NCBI RefSeq assembly: GCF_000417875.1
Contig: NW_006920874.1
Location: 191,458 to 255,457, forward strand
Origin: Pseudozyma flocculosa PF-1
Lineage: Eukaryota; Basidiomycota; Ustilaginomycetes; Ustilaginales; Ustilaginaceae
Length of the DNA: 64,000 bases
Reading direction: 5' to 3'
In this document: in pieces, positions 10,581 to 20,696 of the stretch
How the letters are laid out: each line of letters begins with the position of its first letter
How positions within the stretch are numbered: the first letter of the stretch is position 1
Notes under the pieces: generated by a model
What the model was told of the DNA's origin: nothing
Database searches by the model: none
What the model saw: only the letters and a program-made list of their open reading frames with translations
Made by a program: the position numbers and the translations under genes

Positions 10581-11464
10581 CGACCCCCTGTTGGACGATG
10601 GCGGCTACGTCAACGGCCAGGAGTGATGCCGGATTGGATTGCTGAAGCTGACCGGGCAAAGCTCGCATTTCTCGGTGGGTGAGTGCGACGAGGCGGGTGG
10701 GTTGCCAACGGCCTGGGACCTCGCCGCGACCGGAGCAGTCGATGAGGAGAGAAACTGTGCGGAATCGACCATCCTGAGGCATGCGGCTTTGCGGGTGAAG
10801 GAGGAGGGAGACGAAAGTGTCGAGGACAAGGGCGACGATGAGAGATCGGCGTTGTACGTGTACCCAACGGCAGCATCAAGCCCAAAGTCCGACGAGGCGA
10901 AGGTGGGTGACTGCGGCGGACGCCAGCGGCGCTCGGAAAGGGATGCCCATGAGAGATGATGGTCTCTGAGGAGCGACGGGAGCATCACGCCATGAAACGA
11001 CGGTGGGTGGGTACCTGCTCAATGGCATTCAGTATTGGAGGACGATGGAGGTCCGGCAAGCGCGATGTTGACGTTCGATGCGGCTGTGGGAGCCTGGAGG
11101 AAGCGAAGAGGAGGAGGAGGGACCGCTCGTGTCTTAAAAAGCGAGATAACGGACGCCGGGATGAGCAGATGGGCGGCTGCGCGCGGCTATGGGCCGACCA
11201 AGGCTCAGAACACTCGGGACCGAGGCAGGCCAGCTGCGCGACAGGCGGCACGGAAACTACCACGGGCTCGTCCTATTAGCCACTGCAGCCTACATCTGTG
11301 CAAGGTGGTGTTGATGGTGCTGGGAGGGCCAGCGGAAGAGCAGATGACCAGCGGGGCAGTTGAGCCTCAGAGCGGGCACTCTGCCAGGCTGAAGCACGAT
11401 TCCCGAAACTATCAATGCTCCCCTACTCTCAGCAGCTTGATCAAGTGGTGCACTGGAACATGAG
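10581..11464. other. No supported gene
   Basis: GC-rich sequence with only short frames. It may contain the 5' part of the unresolved minus-strand gene. A CTTTTTAAGAC stretch (complement near 11135-11145) is the only TATA-like element I noticed. Confidence 0.3.
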
Positions 11465-13560
11465 AAGAGTGTGATTCATGCTCCCTATAGGAATGCTGTA
11501 GGATGCAGTTGACTGAACAAAGCTCATATAATTGGTGCAAGCAATTGCATATGCTGATATCTATCTAGCTGCTGCAGCTGGGGCTATGACAAGAGAGAGA
11601 AAGAAAAACAATAGCCCAAATCTTGGTTGTCTTTGTCTGTTGACAAGAGAGTGATGGGCTCTTCCTCCAGCCCCTGCAGCAGTGCAACTCCCCCCTGCCT
11701 GATATAGCTATGCCTTACACCATGTAGATCATGCCAATCTGAAGGATTGAAAGGTTCAAGTTGTCCTTGACACGATACATATGAGACAGACAAGTGCTTG
11801 CCTTAGGCCAAAAGTTGAGGATCTATGTCTTGAAGCCCTCCTTTGGCTTCCTAGGTCCGTGCTGGACCGCGAGATTGAAGACCTGGATGCCTGAGCCCGG
11901 CTGGATCGAGTCGATCCCCTGCTGCTGGTTCCTTCTCCGTCCAAAGGAGCGGTTGTGCTGGCCCTTCCAGCGCTGAAGTGCTTCAGCTGTGATGGTCTTG
12001 TCCTAGACCATGACGTCAAAAATCATGCTGTAGGTCTTGATCAAGGACATTGGGGGCCATTGGTAGAGAACCTTGATGTCCTTGTCATCACTGTCTGTTT
12101 GGCCAACCAATAACAGGGACAGCACCCAGGGTGTGCTGGACAAGGCGCCGCCTGGCAGAGGGATTGAGGGTGTGCTGGCGCTGCCTGGGGGATTGGAATG
12201 TGGATGCAGTCAGCGTGATTGCAGCCAGACCCACCAAGGTCATCTTCCATGTCTTGCTTGATGAAACAACTTGAGCAGAGCCTTGTCCCTGCTTTGAGAT
12301 AAATGTGGGAGGTTCTCACCTGTCAAGAGGACAAGACAAAAAGAAGCAGTTGAGCCACTCCATCAACTTGTCCAAAAAAGATCATCTGCACATCAGTCAA
12401 CTGGCATCACCACCTGAGACTTGCAAACATTGCCAGAGATGTCTCATGCTGTCAGCAGGGGTCTAATGCCATTATGTATCAGCAGTATCTCATCTTGTCA
12501 GACAGTGCTGCTTGCAGGCATGCTTGGCAAAATCATCAGTGATTGGGCCGCAAAACAGATGCCCTGGACTGCATTGTGTGTGCAGTGCATCTTTCATGCA
12601 TCTTTCAAGTACATGAGCAAGGTGCTTCCTTGTTGCTGCCCTGTACTTTGCTTGGAGCTGGTACCAAAGGTAGGGGCATTCCTGGACCTGGTAGAGGGCC
12701 AGCGTTGTGTTGGCACAAGCCAACAGTGCCAGATATTGGGCTTGCAAGCAAGCCTAGCCAAGTCGCAAGAGCTGGATGATGTTGGCTGTCAGGGTGAAGT
12801 CTGAGGTGCGGATATCCAGCTGGAGCAACGTGAGGCTGAGCGCAACTGCTGTTGCAACCTCCGTGCATGCAGCTGCTCCTGCCTACTGTCTCTGAAAATG
12901 GACCAAGGGAGAGACAGTCGACAGAAGGACTGTTGTCTCCCCTGTGGCCTTGTTATCAAACAGCGCAAAGCTGATTGGGCTGGGGATGACCATCCTCATG
13001 CCAGGCACGATCTGCCAGAAGTTGACTACCAGCCTTGTACCAGTTTTGTACCAGTCCTGTACCTGGAACAAATCTGTCACACAACAATGATGACAAACAT
13101 GACAACAAGAAAGCCAACCTAGATGGTGTTAGCAATGGCAATGCCAAGAGGGCAGGTGTCCAGGTCATCATGATGAAGGTGCACAGCTTTGAGACCATGC
13201 TCATTGGTGCTGTGCTGGTCAAGCAGGCAAGCAGGTTGGTGAGACAAGTGCTGGTGGAAGGAGAGGAATTTTGAACTTGTGCAGCCTAGCACCTCTTTGA
13301 ACTAGACTGGTGAACCGTCCTTTGAAGCCTTTTGCTGGCCCACCATTGTATGTCTTGATCAGCAACATTGCCTGCCATTTGCAGAGGACCTTGATGTCTT
13401 CTTCTTCACATCAATGATCAGGAGTGTGTCAAGCTGCAAGCGCAAGCAGCAGCAGCACTTGTTGGCTGCAGCCTCACCAGATGCTGCTGCTGCAATTGAC
13501 CTCACCAAGCTGCCAGAACTCCTCTGTTGCTGCACAGTCGTTCAACAAGCGCATGCCTTT
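11465..13560. mobile_element. CpG-poor island of decayed repeat copies
   Basis: Base composition changes abruptly here: CG becomes rare while TG and CA are common, in strong contrast to both flanks. No intact gene is present. Inside lies a degenerate minus-strand copy of the 879-aa family (12640-13030). A diverged direct repeat of about 63 bases occurs at 12029-12091 and again near 13347-13411 and reads on the minus strand as a LIKTY-containing peptide in both, so at least two related units sit in tandem. Other minus-strand pieces (for example ITAEALQRWKGQHNRSFGRR near 11930-11990) also look like protein remnants broken by stops. I infer an old mobile-element cluster altered by C-to-T change at CpG. 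Confidence 0.6.
12640..13030 (-). pseudogene. Decayed copy of the 879-aa family gene
   Basis: Minus-strand translation aligns closely with residues of the intact plus-strand gene at 4022-6712. The matches include NFWQIVPGMRMVIPSPISFA against DFWRITPGQRMGIPGPTGFA, ATGETTVLLSTVSPLVHFQR against ATGETAALLSTVSPLAHFQR, and LWYQLQA at the end. At least two in-frame TAG stops interrupt it (after HFQRQ and after LLRLG). By hand count a 210-base homologous stretch has about 21 CpG in the intact gene and about 5 here. Only the middle third is recognisable. Confidence 0.85.
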
Positions 13561-13748
13561 TTTCGCGCCCACATCAGGCCCGCTTCATTGGACTGATGTC
13601 AGTCGGCACAGTCCTCTGCCCTGGCTGCTTCATTGTAGCACTGATGTCGGCCGGCACAGACGTCTGCACACTCGGCTCGCCCACGGCACTTTGAAAACCA
13701 TTGCACGGCCACCAAGTCACGATTGCTTGAGAAGCGCGCGTGGACATG

Positions 13749-16688
13749 TCAGAACGCCAGCTTCATCAGCCCGGGCGACAGCAAGATGGGGTAGAACACG
13801 CTGCAGAGGGGGTCGGGAAGCGCTCGGCGTCAGCACTCGGCGGCGACGCAATCACCGGTGAGGGTGGACCGGCTTTGACCGCGCGGGGGCCTTAGACTGC
13901 ACTCACTGTCCAAAGATGGTCATGGCTCCCGGCCAGTACAGGTTGATGCCGTAGATGCACCACTCCTGGGGCAGGACGCCGGTGCCGAGCACGAGCATGA
14001 GGGCGAGGAAGGCGCCCATGAGCAGGTAGCAGTGCCAGTAGCGTGCGAGGATCTCTGGGATCTCTTCCCAAAAGTTGGATTCCTCCGACTCCTTGACCGT
14101 CGCACTCCACGTCCTGGGCGAGGCGGACCGGCGAGCGAGCGAGGGAGGGGTCAGCGGGCGGCCTGGCGTGGGCGAACGTAGCGGCGATGCCTGGGCCACA
14201 TCGCGGGCACTCACATATTGTACTCGAACGGGTGTGCGACGACGGCGAGAAGGATGTGGTACGACAGCCCGCTAAAGAAGACGACGAGGGGGAGGATGTA
14301 CTTGACCTGGCGCACAAACTCGGTGCGGAGGTCGCTGCGCTGGGAGCGGACGTGGCAGAGGAGGCGCGCGGTGGTGCCGCCGACCTGGAAGACGACGAGG
14401 AGCGAGAGCCAGATCTGGAACGAGTCGACGAGCCAGCCGCGGACCTCGTCGCCGAGCAGGCCGATGACGAGGAACATGCCGATGGTGAAAGGGCAGCTGA
14501 CGGCGAGCGCGTAGAAGCTGAGCATGTAGGAGGCGACGTTGACCTTTTGGCTCATGGCGCAGTCGCTGGTGAGAAACGTCCAAAAGAGGGTCGTGATGGG
14601 CCCGCGCTTGGGCCACAGGCGGAACGGGTTGAGGATCAGCTCGCTGCAGCCGAAGGCGTACTTTTGCCACCGGTTGAGCTCGTCGCTGGGCGTGAGCGAG
14701 ACGCCCTCGAGGTAGCCCAGGTTCGAGTAGGTCGCCCAGCGGATCACGTAGCCGCGCAGCTGCAGGCGGAGCGAGATGTCAAAGTCCTCGGACACGGTGT
14801 TTTCGGACCAGGTGATGAGCTGGCCCGTCTGCGGGTCGCGGTACGACACCTCGCGCAGCGCCGACGAGCGCAGGTAGGCATTGTGCCCGACAAAGGGGGC
14901 CGTGGCGCCGCTCGAGACGAACCACGAGATGGACCAGTTGATGACGTCGGTAAAGAAGCCCATCATGTTCTGCCGGGTCCGAGCGGAAGCGAGGGCGGGT
15001 CAGCGGCGGATTGTCGGCGCGCCGGCGCATGCGGGGCCCCGCCCACTCACCTCGAAAAAGTGGTCGGCGATGAGCATCGTGCCGGAGCAGTGCTGGAGGA
15101 TGGCCACTTCGGGCGACCGCTCGAGCTCGCTGGCGGCGTCGAGGAAGCAGTCCTCGGGCACGCGCGTGTCCGAGTCGATGATCAAGAGGTACTCGCCGAG
15201 GCGGACGTCGCCGGCGGCCCAGGCGATGCCGTTGCGCGCGTCGAGGGCCGCCTGGAAGGCCGCGTCGTACGTCTCCGCCTCGCCCGACTGGAGCTGGTCC
15301 GAGACGTGGTAGCTAAAGTCGTTGAAGAAGTTGAGGTTCGAGGCCTTTTTGAAGCGGCCGGGCCGGAGGAAGCCGTTCTTCTTGTGGCCGGGCCGGGCCA
15401 CCCAGCCGCACCCGTGGATCTCGTAAAAGTCGCGGCGGGCCTGCTGCTCGTCTTCGTCGATGAGCTGCATGCCGTCGTCGCAGACGACCAGGTTGGCCTT
15501 GCCGCCCTGCAGCTCGTAGGTGCGGATGGCCCGCTTGAGGTTGAGGATCGTCGGCGCAATGACCGAATCGAGGGCCTCCTTGTACACGGGCATCTGCACC
15601 GTCATCGACGGCAGCTCGACGTCGAGCGGGAGCGGCTCCGGCTTGACGCCCGAGTAGTACAGGCTGTTGGTCTTGAGGTTGCCGTAGGGCACGACAATCT
15701 GCGCGATCGTGCCAAAGATGTTGTCGGTAAAGAACTGGGTCAGCGCCATCGAGAAGGGCACGGCGACGAGGGAGACGAGATAGAGGTAGTTGCCCGAGTT
15801 GATCGACACGATCAGCGCCTGGCGGACGAGGAGGCCGTTGAGGAGGAGGTTCAGGCCGAGGCTCATGCCCGTCAGGAACGGCGCCAGGTAGCGGACCGGC
15901 CGCTGGGAAGATTTCACCAGGCTCGCACTTTCGCCGCCATCGTCGTCTTCATTGTCCTCGTCGGCGGCGGCGGCGCTGCTGCTGTGCCCTTTGCTGCCGG
16001 CGCGCTTGGGCTTCTCGGACAGTGGCGAGCGCTGGTGGTGGCTGTACTTGGGAGCGTTGCCCGGCAATGGCTCGGCAAAGCCGTCCGGCAGGCCGCGCCG
16101 CTTGTAGGTGCCGAGGCGCACCGACTCAAAGTACTGGAGGACGTGCGACTGGAACTGGCTGGCCGAGTCGAGCAGCTGCGAGCCGTCCTCGGTCCAGACG
16201 ATGAGGATGCCCTCGGCCTTGATAAAGGCGGCGCCTTGGGCCTTGCGGCACGACCAGAGCGACTGGAGCGAGTCGACGACCTGGACGCGCTGCTGCTCGG
16301 TGAGGATCAGCTCGCTCTGGCCCGGCCGGATGGTGGCGAGGGCGTCCTGAACGACACCCGACGAAATCGTGACGGCAGCCTCGCAGCGGAGGCGGCGGAT
16401 CGACTGCATCGCGACGCCATCGCGGGCCGAGGGCGGGTAGGCCACGTACGACTCGCGCGACACGCGCAGCACGACGGCGTCGTGGCGGTAGCCGTGGCCG
16501 ACGAGGTGCTGCCGCTCGGCCTTGGCAAAGATCGACTCTGCAATGTTGCGCTGGAGGGTCTCGAGGTCGAAGTTGGGACCTAGGGCGGGGGCGTGGCCGC
16601 CCGTGCTGCCGCAGAGCGAGACGTTGTCGGTCGATGCGCCTGCATGGCTGGCGAAGGGCTGTGGCCTGGCGTTAGCAGTCGAAGCCAT
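13749..16688 (-). CDS. Multi-pass membrane glycosyltransferase family 2 protein, copy A, catalytic motifs intact (880 aa)
   Basis: Four exons: 15051-16688, 14215-14969, 13907-14104 and 13749-13800. All introns have GTGAGT donors, and the summed phase gives 880 aa. The N-terminal third is a conserved cytosolic region shared with copy B. A helix pair near residues 270-330 follows, then the GT2 core: CDDG, IIDSDTR (DxD at 505-507), SEDFD (606-608) and an NRWQKYAF segment in the place of the Q/RxxRW motif. Several helices then lead to the C-terminus SPGLMKLAF. Processive GT2 enzymes of this layout polymerise chitin, glucan, mannan or hyaluronan-like chains. The product here cannot be told from sequence. 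The gene diverges from the GH16-A gene, and a TATATA lies 55-60 bases upstream of the ATG, which supports this start over an in-frame ATG farther upstream. Confidence 0.9.
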
Positions 16689-17753
16689 GCTGAAGGATGG
16701 CCAGAAGGAGCAGCGGCGGCACCGTCGTCGCGGTTGGCAAGGTATATAGGGCCGGTCAGTGGAGATGATCACTCGAAGCAGGGACACCTCGAGGCCTTAT
16801 CCACGACGGTTCTCGATGGTGATTCCAGGAACCGACGTGCTTATGATACATGCGAAGCCGGCCATCTCCACGCCGTTGCGTGGCGCAAGAGGGCTGCACT
16901 GGCCGCTTGCGGCCACGACTTCGCCAGAGATGGACGAAAGCGGGGTCTGGACCCGGAATCGGAGCGGAAAGGGCACGGATGGGCCGGAGGCTGGAACAAG
17001 CTGTCAGCCTGACTGCTCTTGATCTACATCGCAGCGGAGTGGCGTCGGAGTTGGATGGACGAGGCGGCCGAGGCGGCAGTGGTGTTGGTGGTGGTGGTGC
17101 AGGTGGTGGTGGTGGCAGTCGCCGTGACGGAAGGAGAAGGCAGCCAGCGGAGCGGAAGGGTGTGGGTCCTTCCTGCCAGCGCCACGCGGTCAGTCGCCGC
17201 ATGCGCCGAGTTGAATCGGCGTCTAGCTGAGGGCCTGGACCCCCCTGCGAGTGGCTTGGTCGCCATTTGAATTTGGGCCGTCGCGCTTTTAAAAATAATC
17301 AAAGCCCGCATCCCGAGGGCCATTTCAATTTTTGTATTCCACTCGGCGACTGCCAGCGAACCGCCTCCCACCACTCAGCTCTTCGACACCCACCACCACC
17401 AGCCGCCACCAGCCGCCATGCCCGGGCCCGTACTGGACGCCCGCTTCCTTGGGACCATTCCGTCCGGACAAAGTACGTCCGCCGGTCAGCCGAGTCCACC
17501 GCTCGCACCGTCCCCATGACGCATCCACAGAAATGGTGGCCCACCTCACCACCGAACTCTCGCTACGACCCTATTAGCCTGGCTCGACGACGGGCAGACC
17601 CGAGGCCATTCCACTCCCGCACTCACTTCTGCCTGCCGCCGTGACCACTCGCAGTGACCACTCGCAGGGCTACCATCACGCGGCGCGCGCCTACTACCTC
17701 GAAGCAGCAGTGACCCCCTCCCATCGACCAGGCTTGCCCTTCCGCTTGACTCC
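16689..17753. other. Divergent promoter region between GT2-A and GH16-A
   Basis: About 1.06 kb shared upstream DNA. It has a TATA box for the minus-strand gene (16743-16748), a GGT/GTG-rich minisatellite around 17078-17122, and a TTTAAAAATA stretch near 17288 that could serve the plus-strand gene, although it is 460 bases from its ATG. No gene is seen. Confidence 0.5.
16743..16748 (-). promoter_or_regulatory. TATA box of GT2-A
   Basis: TATATA on the minus strand, 55-60 bases upstream of the chosen ATG at 16688. Confidence 0.6.
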
Positions 17754-19167
17754 ATGTCGCAGACGCTCGTCAATGTCAAGGCGGCCGGGGACGACGCCCG
17801 TCCCGTTCTGTGGACCAACACCAAGCGCGGAAAGCGGATACACAGACGCAACTCGCAGATCTTCTACTTTGGCGTCTGCCTCGGCCTCGCCGCCGTCGTC
17901 GGCATCGTCCTCGACGGCGTCCTCCGCATCGAACGCAGCGACAAGCTCTGCCTGGTCTTGGACGACGACTTCTCTCGCGGCCTCGACCCGTCCGTCTGGA
18001 CGAGAGAGGTGCAGACGAGCGGCTACGGTACCGGCCAGTTTGACTGGACCACGGACTCGGACAACAACGCCTTCGTGAGTCGACGCTGCTCTGAGTCGAT
18101 CTGCGTGGCGTCCCGCACAGCAGGCTGAAGGGAAAGACTGCCGGCTTCGTCCGCGCAACAGGTCCGGGACGACAAGCTCTACATCGTTCCCACCCTCACC
18201 AACGAAAGCATTGGCGCGGCCAGCTTCGAGAGAGAAGGCCACACCATCGACCTCGGCCAGCTCGGCACCTGCACGAGCCCGTCGACGGCCAACTGCATCG
18301 CGGCCAACAACGCGACCGTCGGGCAGATCATCAACCCGGTGCAGAGCGCGCGGCTGACCACCAGGGCCTCGCACTCGATCACGTTCGGCAAGGTGTCGGT
18401 GCGTGCCAAGCTGCCGACCGGCGACTGGCTGTGGCCCGCCATCTGGATGATGCCGCGCGAGGAGACGTACGGCGGCTGGCCCGCCAGCGGCGAGATCGAC
18501 ATCATGGAGTCGGCCGGCAACCGTCCTCGCCACCGCATGGACTCGCGCAGCAGGGCCACCGTCCTCTCGACGTTTCAGTTCGGGCCCGCCTGGTACGCCA
18601 ACGCCGGCGAGCGCCACACGGCCTCGAGATCGCGGTGGAGGGGCTACTTTGACAGCGGCTTCCACGACTACGTGCTCGAGTGGAACGAGCACCGGATGCG
18701 CGTCTACATCGACAACCCCAACAACCTCGTCAAGGAGTTCCGCTTTCCAAAGAAGCAGTCGATGTGGCATTACGGGCGGTTCAACGAATACGACCATCCA
18801 GACGGCCCGCTGCGAAATCCGTGGATCCGCAGCACGCGGCCCAACGTCGCGCCTTTTGACCAGCGTGAGTGCTTCAGGGTCGAGCCAGACGGTCTCAACC
18901 CGGTCGCACCTTTAGACGGCAAGCATCTGACTCTAGCCCTTGCCCACCGCTTGCACGCCGACGCCAGCCTTCTACCTGATCCTCGACGTGGCGGTCGGCG
19001 GTCAGTTTTTCAACGGCGACCGCAGCGACTTGCCCTGGAACCCGAGCTCGCCGCAGCCGGCTGCCCTCTTCTGGCGCAACGTCGACCTGTGGTACCCGAC
19101 CTGGCCCGCCTCGCACACCGACAGGGGGATGGCGATCGACCGGGTGCGGATGTGGCAGAAGTGTTAG
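17754..19167 (+). CDS. Membrane-anchored GH16 glycoside hydrolase, copy A, catalytic motif intact (407 aa)
   Basis: Three exons: 17754-18074, 18162-18864 and 18968-19167. Donors are GTGAGT and the total is 407 aa. A short basic cytosolic tail precedes a single helix (FYFGVCLGLAAVVGIVLDGV, about residues 37-57), giving a type II membrane topology with the enzyme outside. The GH16 jelly-roll follows. The catalytic signature GEIDIMES has nucleophile Glu218, Asp220 and acid/base Glu223. FDQPFYLILDVAVGG, rebuilt across the second intron, is the usual strand after the active site. GH16 members of this type act on beta-1,3 or mixed-linked glucans of the wall. The gene converges on GH16-B with 134 bases between the stops and diverges from GT2-A. 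Confidence 0.92.
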
Positions 19168-19301
19168 CGACTAGGCCGTGCAATGAGGAGCTTCAGAGTC
19201 GAAGCACGGGCGTTCGTCACACACTGCCGTCCGAGCGTGGAAGCGGGGATGCAATGTTCTAGGAGCATGGTGAAGAGATGTATTCCGACACTGGTCCGGG
19301 C

Positions 19302-20630
19302 CTAGCAGCGCTGCCACATCCTGACGCTCTCGACGGCCATGCCGCGCTTGCTGGCATCCTGGGGCCAGGTGGGCAGCCACTGGTCCTTTGCGCTCCAAAA
19401 GTCGGCGAGCGGCTTGATGCCCTGGTCCTGCCAGGGCTTTGCGCGGTCCTCGTCTGCAAAGTAGCCGCTGGTACCTCCTACGGCGACGTCGAGGACGAGG
19501 TGGAAGGGCTGGTCGAAGGGCGCGCCCCTCTTGCCGTGCCAAGGGTCGCTGATTCGCTCGCCGTAGAGGAGGCGGGGAAGACGGCTCCACGCAAAGAGGG
19601 AGCGACCGAGGTCGACGTGGAGCACACGCCGGGAAGGACGGTCGATCCAGGTGGTGAGCGAGGTGGGCGTCCAGTCGAGACCGTAGGTGTGGAAGCCGGC
19701 ATCAAAGTAGCGTCTGGGGACGACGGATTGGGCCGTCGTCTTTGCGCACTGGTCGGTGACGATGCTGAAGCCCCAGTGGAGCGTCGACGAGATGGCGTTG
19801 ACGAAGCGGTCGGAGCGGGCGAGGACGGCGTTGCCCTTGCTGGATGCGATGTCGATCTCGCCGGATCGTGGCCAGTCGCCGTAGGCGTTGGTCGCGGGCA
19901 GCATGCGGATCGAGGGCCAGATCCAGTCGCCCGTCGGCATCCGGGCGCGCACCTCTACTCGGCCGTAGCCGATTGCCATCTTTGTGCGGATCCGGGAAGA
20001 GGCGATGTATTCGGCCCCGTTGGAGCCGGACGCTGCTGCTGCCTCGACCGTGGGGACGAGGAAGAGGGTCTCGTCGTCGACGAAGGTGTTGCTCGACGAC
20101 GGGGTCTTGAAGTCGAACGTCAAGTTGCCGTATCCCATGATGCTCTCGAGAAACTCCCAGCGACCGGCATCCAGGGACGCCGTGCCGCCTGGCTGCGTGG
20201 GTGCAAAGTCGTCTTCGAAGGCGAGGCAGAGGCGCTGCGAGGGGTTGCGTGTCCAGGCCCGCGAGACGACGATGCCGGACAGGACGACCCCGAGCAGGAC
20301 CAGGGCGACGAGGACGAGGTCCGGCTTGCGCTGCAGGATGCCCGCCCGGCCCTTCTTCGAACCTCGCCAGGACCTCGGGCGAGGTGTCGCCTCGCTCGAG
20401 GCGAAGGTGGGCGAAGTCTTTTCCGTCGTGGTCGTAGTAGGCGTCGTCGTTGATGCCTGTTGCGATGGACCCTTCTCGCCAGGGTCGATGCTGAGCTCTT
20501 GTGGATTCCGCTGGCGCCGCAGCGCACCCGTCAGCGTCGTCAACTTGCCCGTCAGGCCATCTTTTGTCGAGTGGGTGGACGACGTGGTGAGCGAAGGTCG
20601 CAGCGCGAGCGTTGGCACGGTGTCGGTCAT
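19302..20630 (-). CDS. Membrane-anchored GH16-like protein, copy B, acid/base glutamate replaced (442 aa)
   Basis: Intronless, 442 aa from the ATG at 20630. This start is preferred over a longer frame because a TATA-like element sits about 60 bases upstream. A Ser/Thr-rich cytosolic region of about 120 residues is followed by one helix (LVLVALVLLGVVLSGIVV) and a GH16 domain. The motif reads GEIDIASSKGN. The nucleophile Glu258 and Asp260 remain, but the acid/base position is Ser263, and the nearby IWMMP of copy A is IRMLP. FDQPFHLVLDVAVGG and the final RMWQRC match copy A. By family knowledge, loss of that Glu abolishes hydrolysis, as in animal glucan-recognition proteins of the same fold. A glucan-binding role is therefore possible (inference). 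Confidence 0.9.
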   Translation of the reverse strand: MTDTVPTLALRPSLTTSSTHSTKDGLTGKLTTLTGALRRQRNPQELSIDPGEKGPSQQASTTTPTTTTTEKTSPTFASSEATPRPRSWRGSKKGRAGILQRKPDLVLVALVLLGVVLSGIVVSRAWTRNPSQRLCLAFEDDFAPTQPGGTASLDAGRWEFLESIMGYGNLTFDFKTPSSSNTFVDDETLFLVPTVEAAAASGSNGAEYIASSRIRTKMAIGYGRVEVRARMPTGDWIWPSIRMLPATNAYGDWPRSGEIDIASSKGNAVLARSDRFVNAISSTLHWGFSIVTDQCAKTTAQSVVPRRYFDAGFHTYGLDWTPTSLTTWIDRPSRRVLHVDLGRSLFAWSRLPRLLYGERISDPWHGKRGAPFDQPFHLVLDVAVGGTSGYFADEDRAKPWQDQGIKPLADFWSAKDQWLPTWPQDASKRGMAVESVRMWQRC

Positions 20631-20689
20631 CGTGAGACGTGCATCCAGAGCGAGCGCGAGATGGTGTCGAGGGAGCCGACTGGAGGGAC

Positions 20690-20696
20690 CATATAA
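20690..20696 (-). promoter_or_regulatory. TATA-like element of GH16-B
   Basis: The minus strand reads GTTATATGG about 60 bases upstream of the ATG at 20630, which supports that start. Confidence 0.45.

Noticed and set aside
14187..16583. 798-codon plus-strand open frame
   Set aside because: It is antisense to GT2-A, which has recognisable motifs and splice sites. The frame is a by-product of GC-rich codon use.
19278..20453. 391-codon plus-strand open frame
   Set aside because: Antisense to GH16-B, with Val/Arg/Gly-rich shadow composition and no motif.
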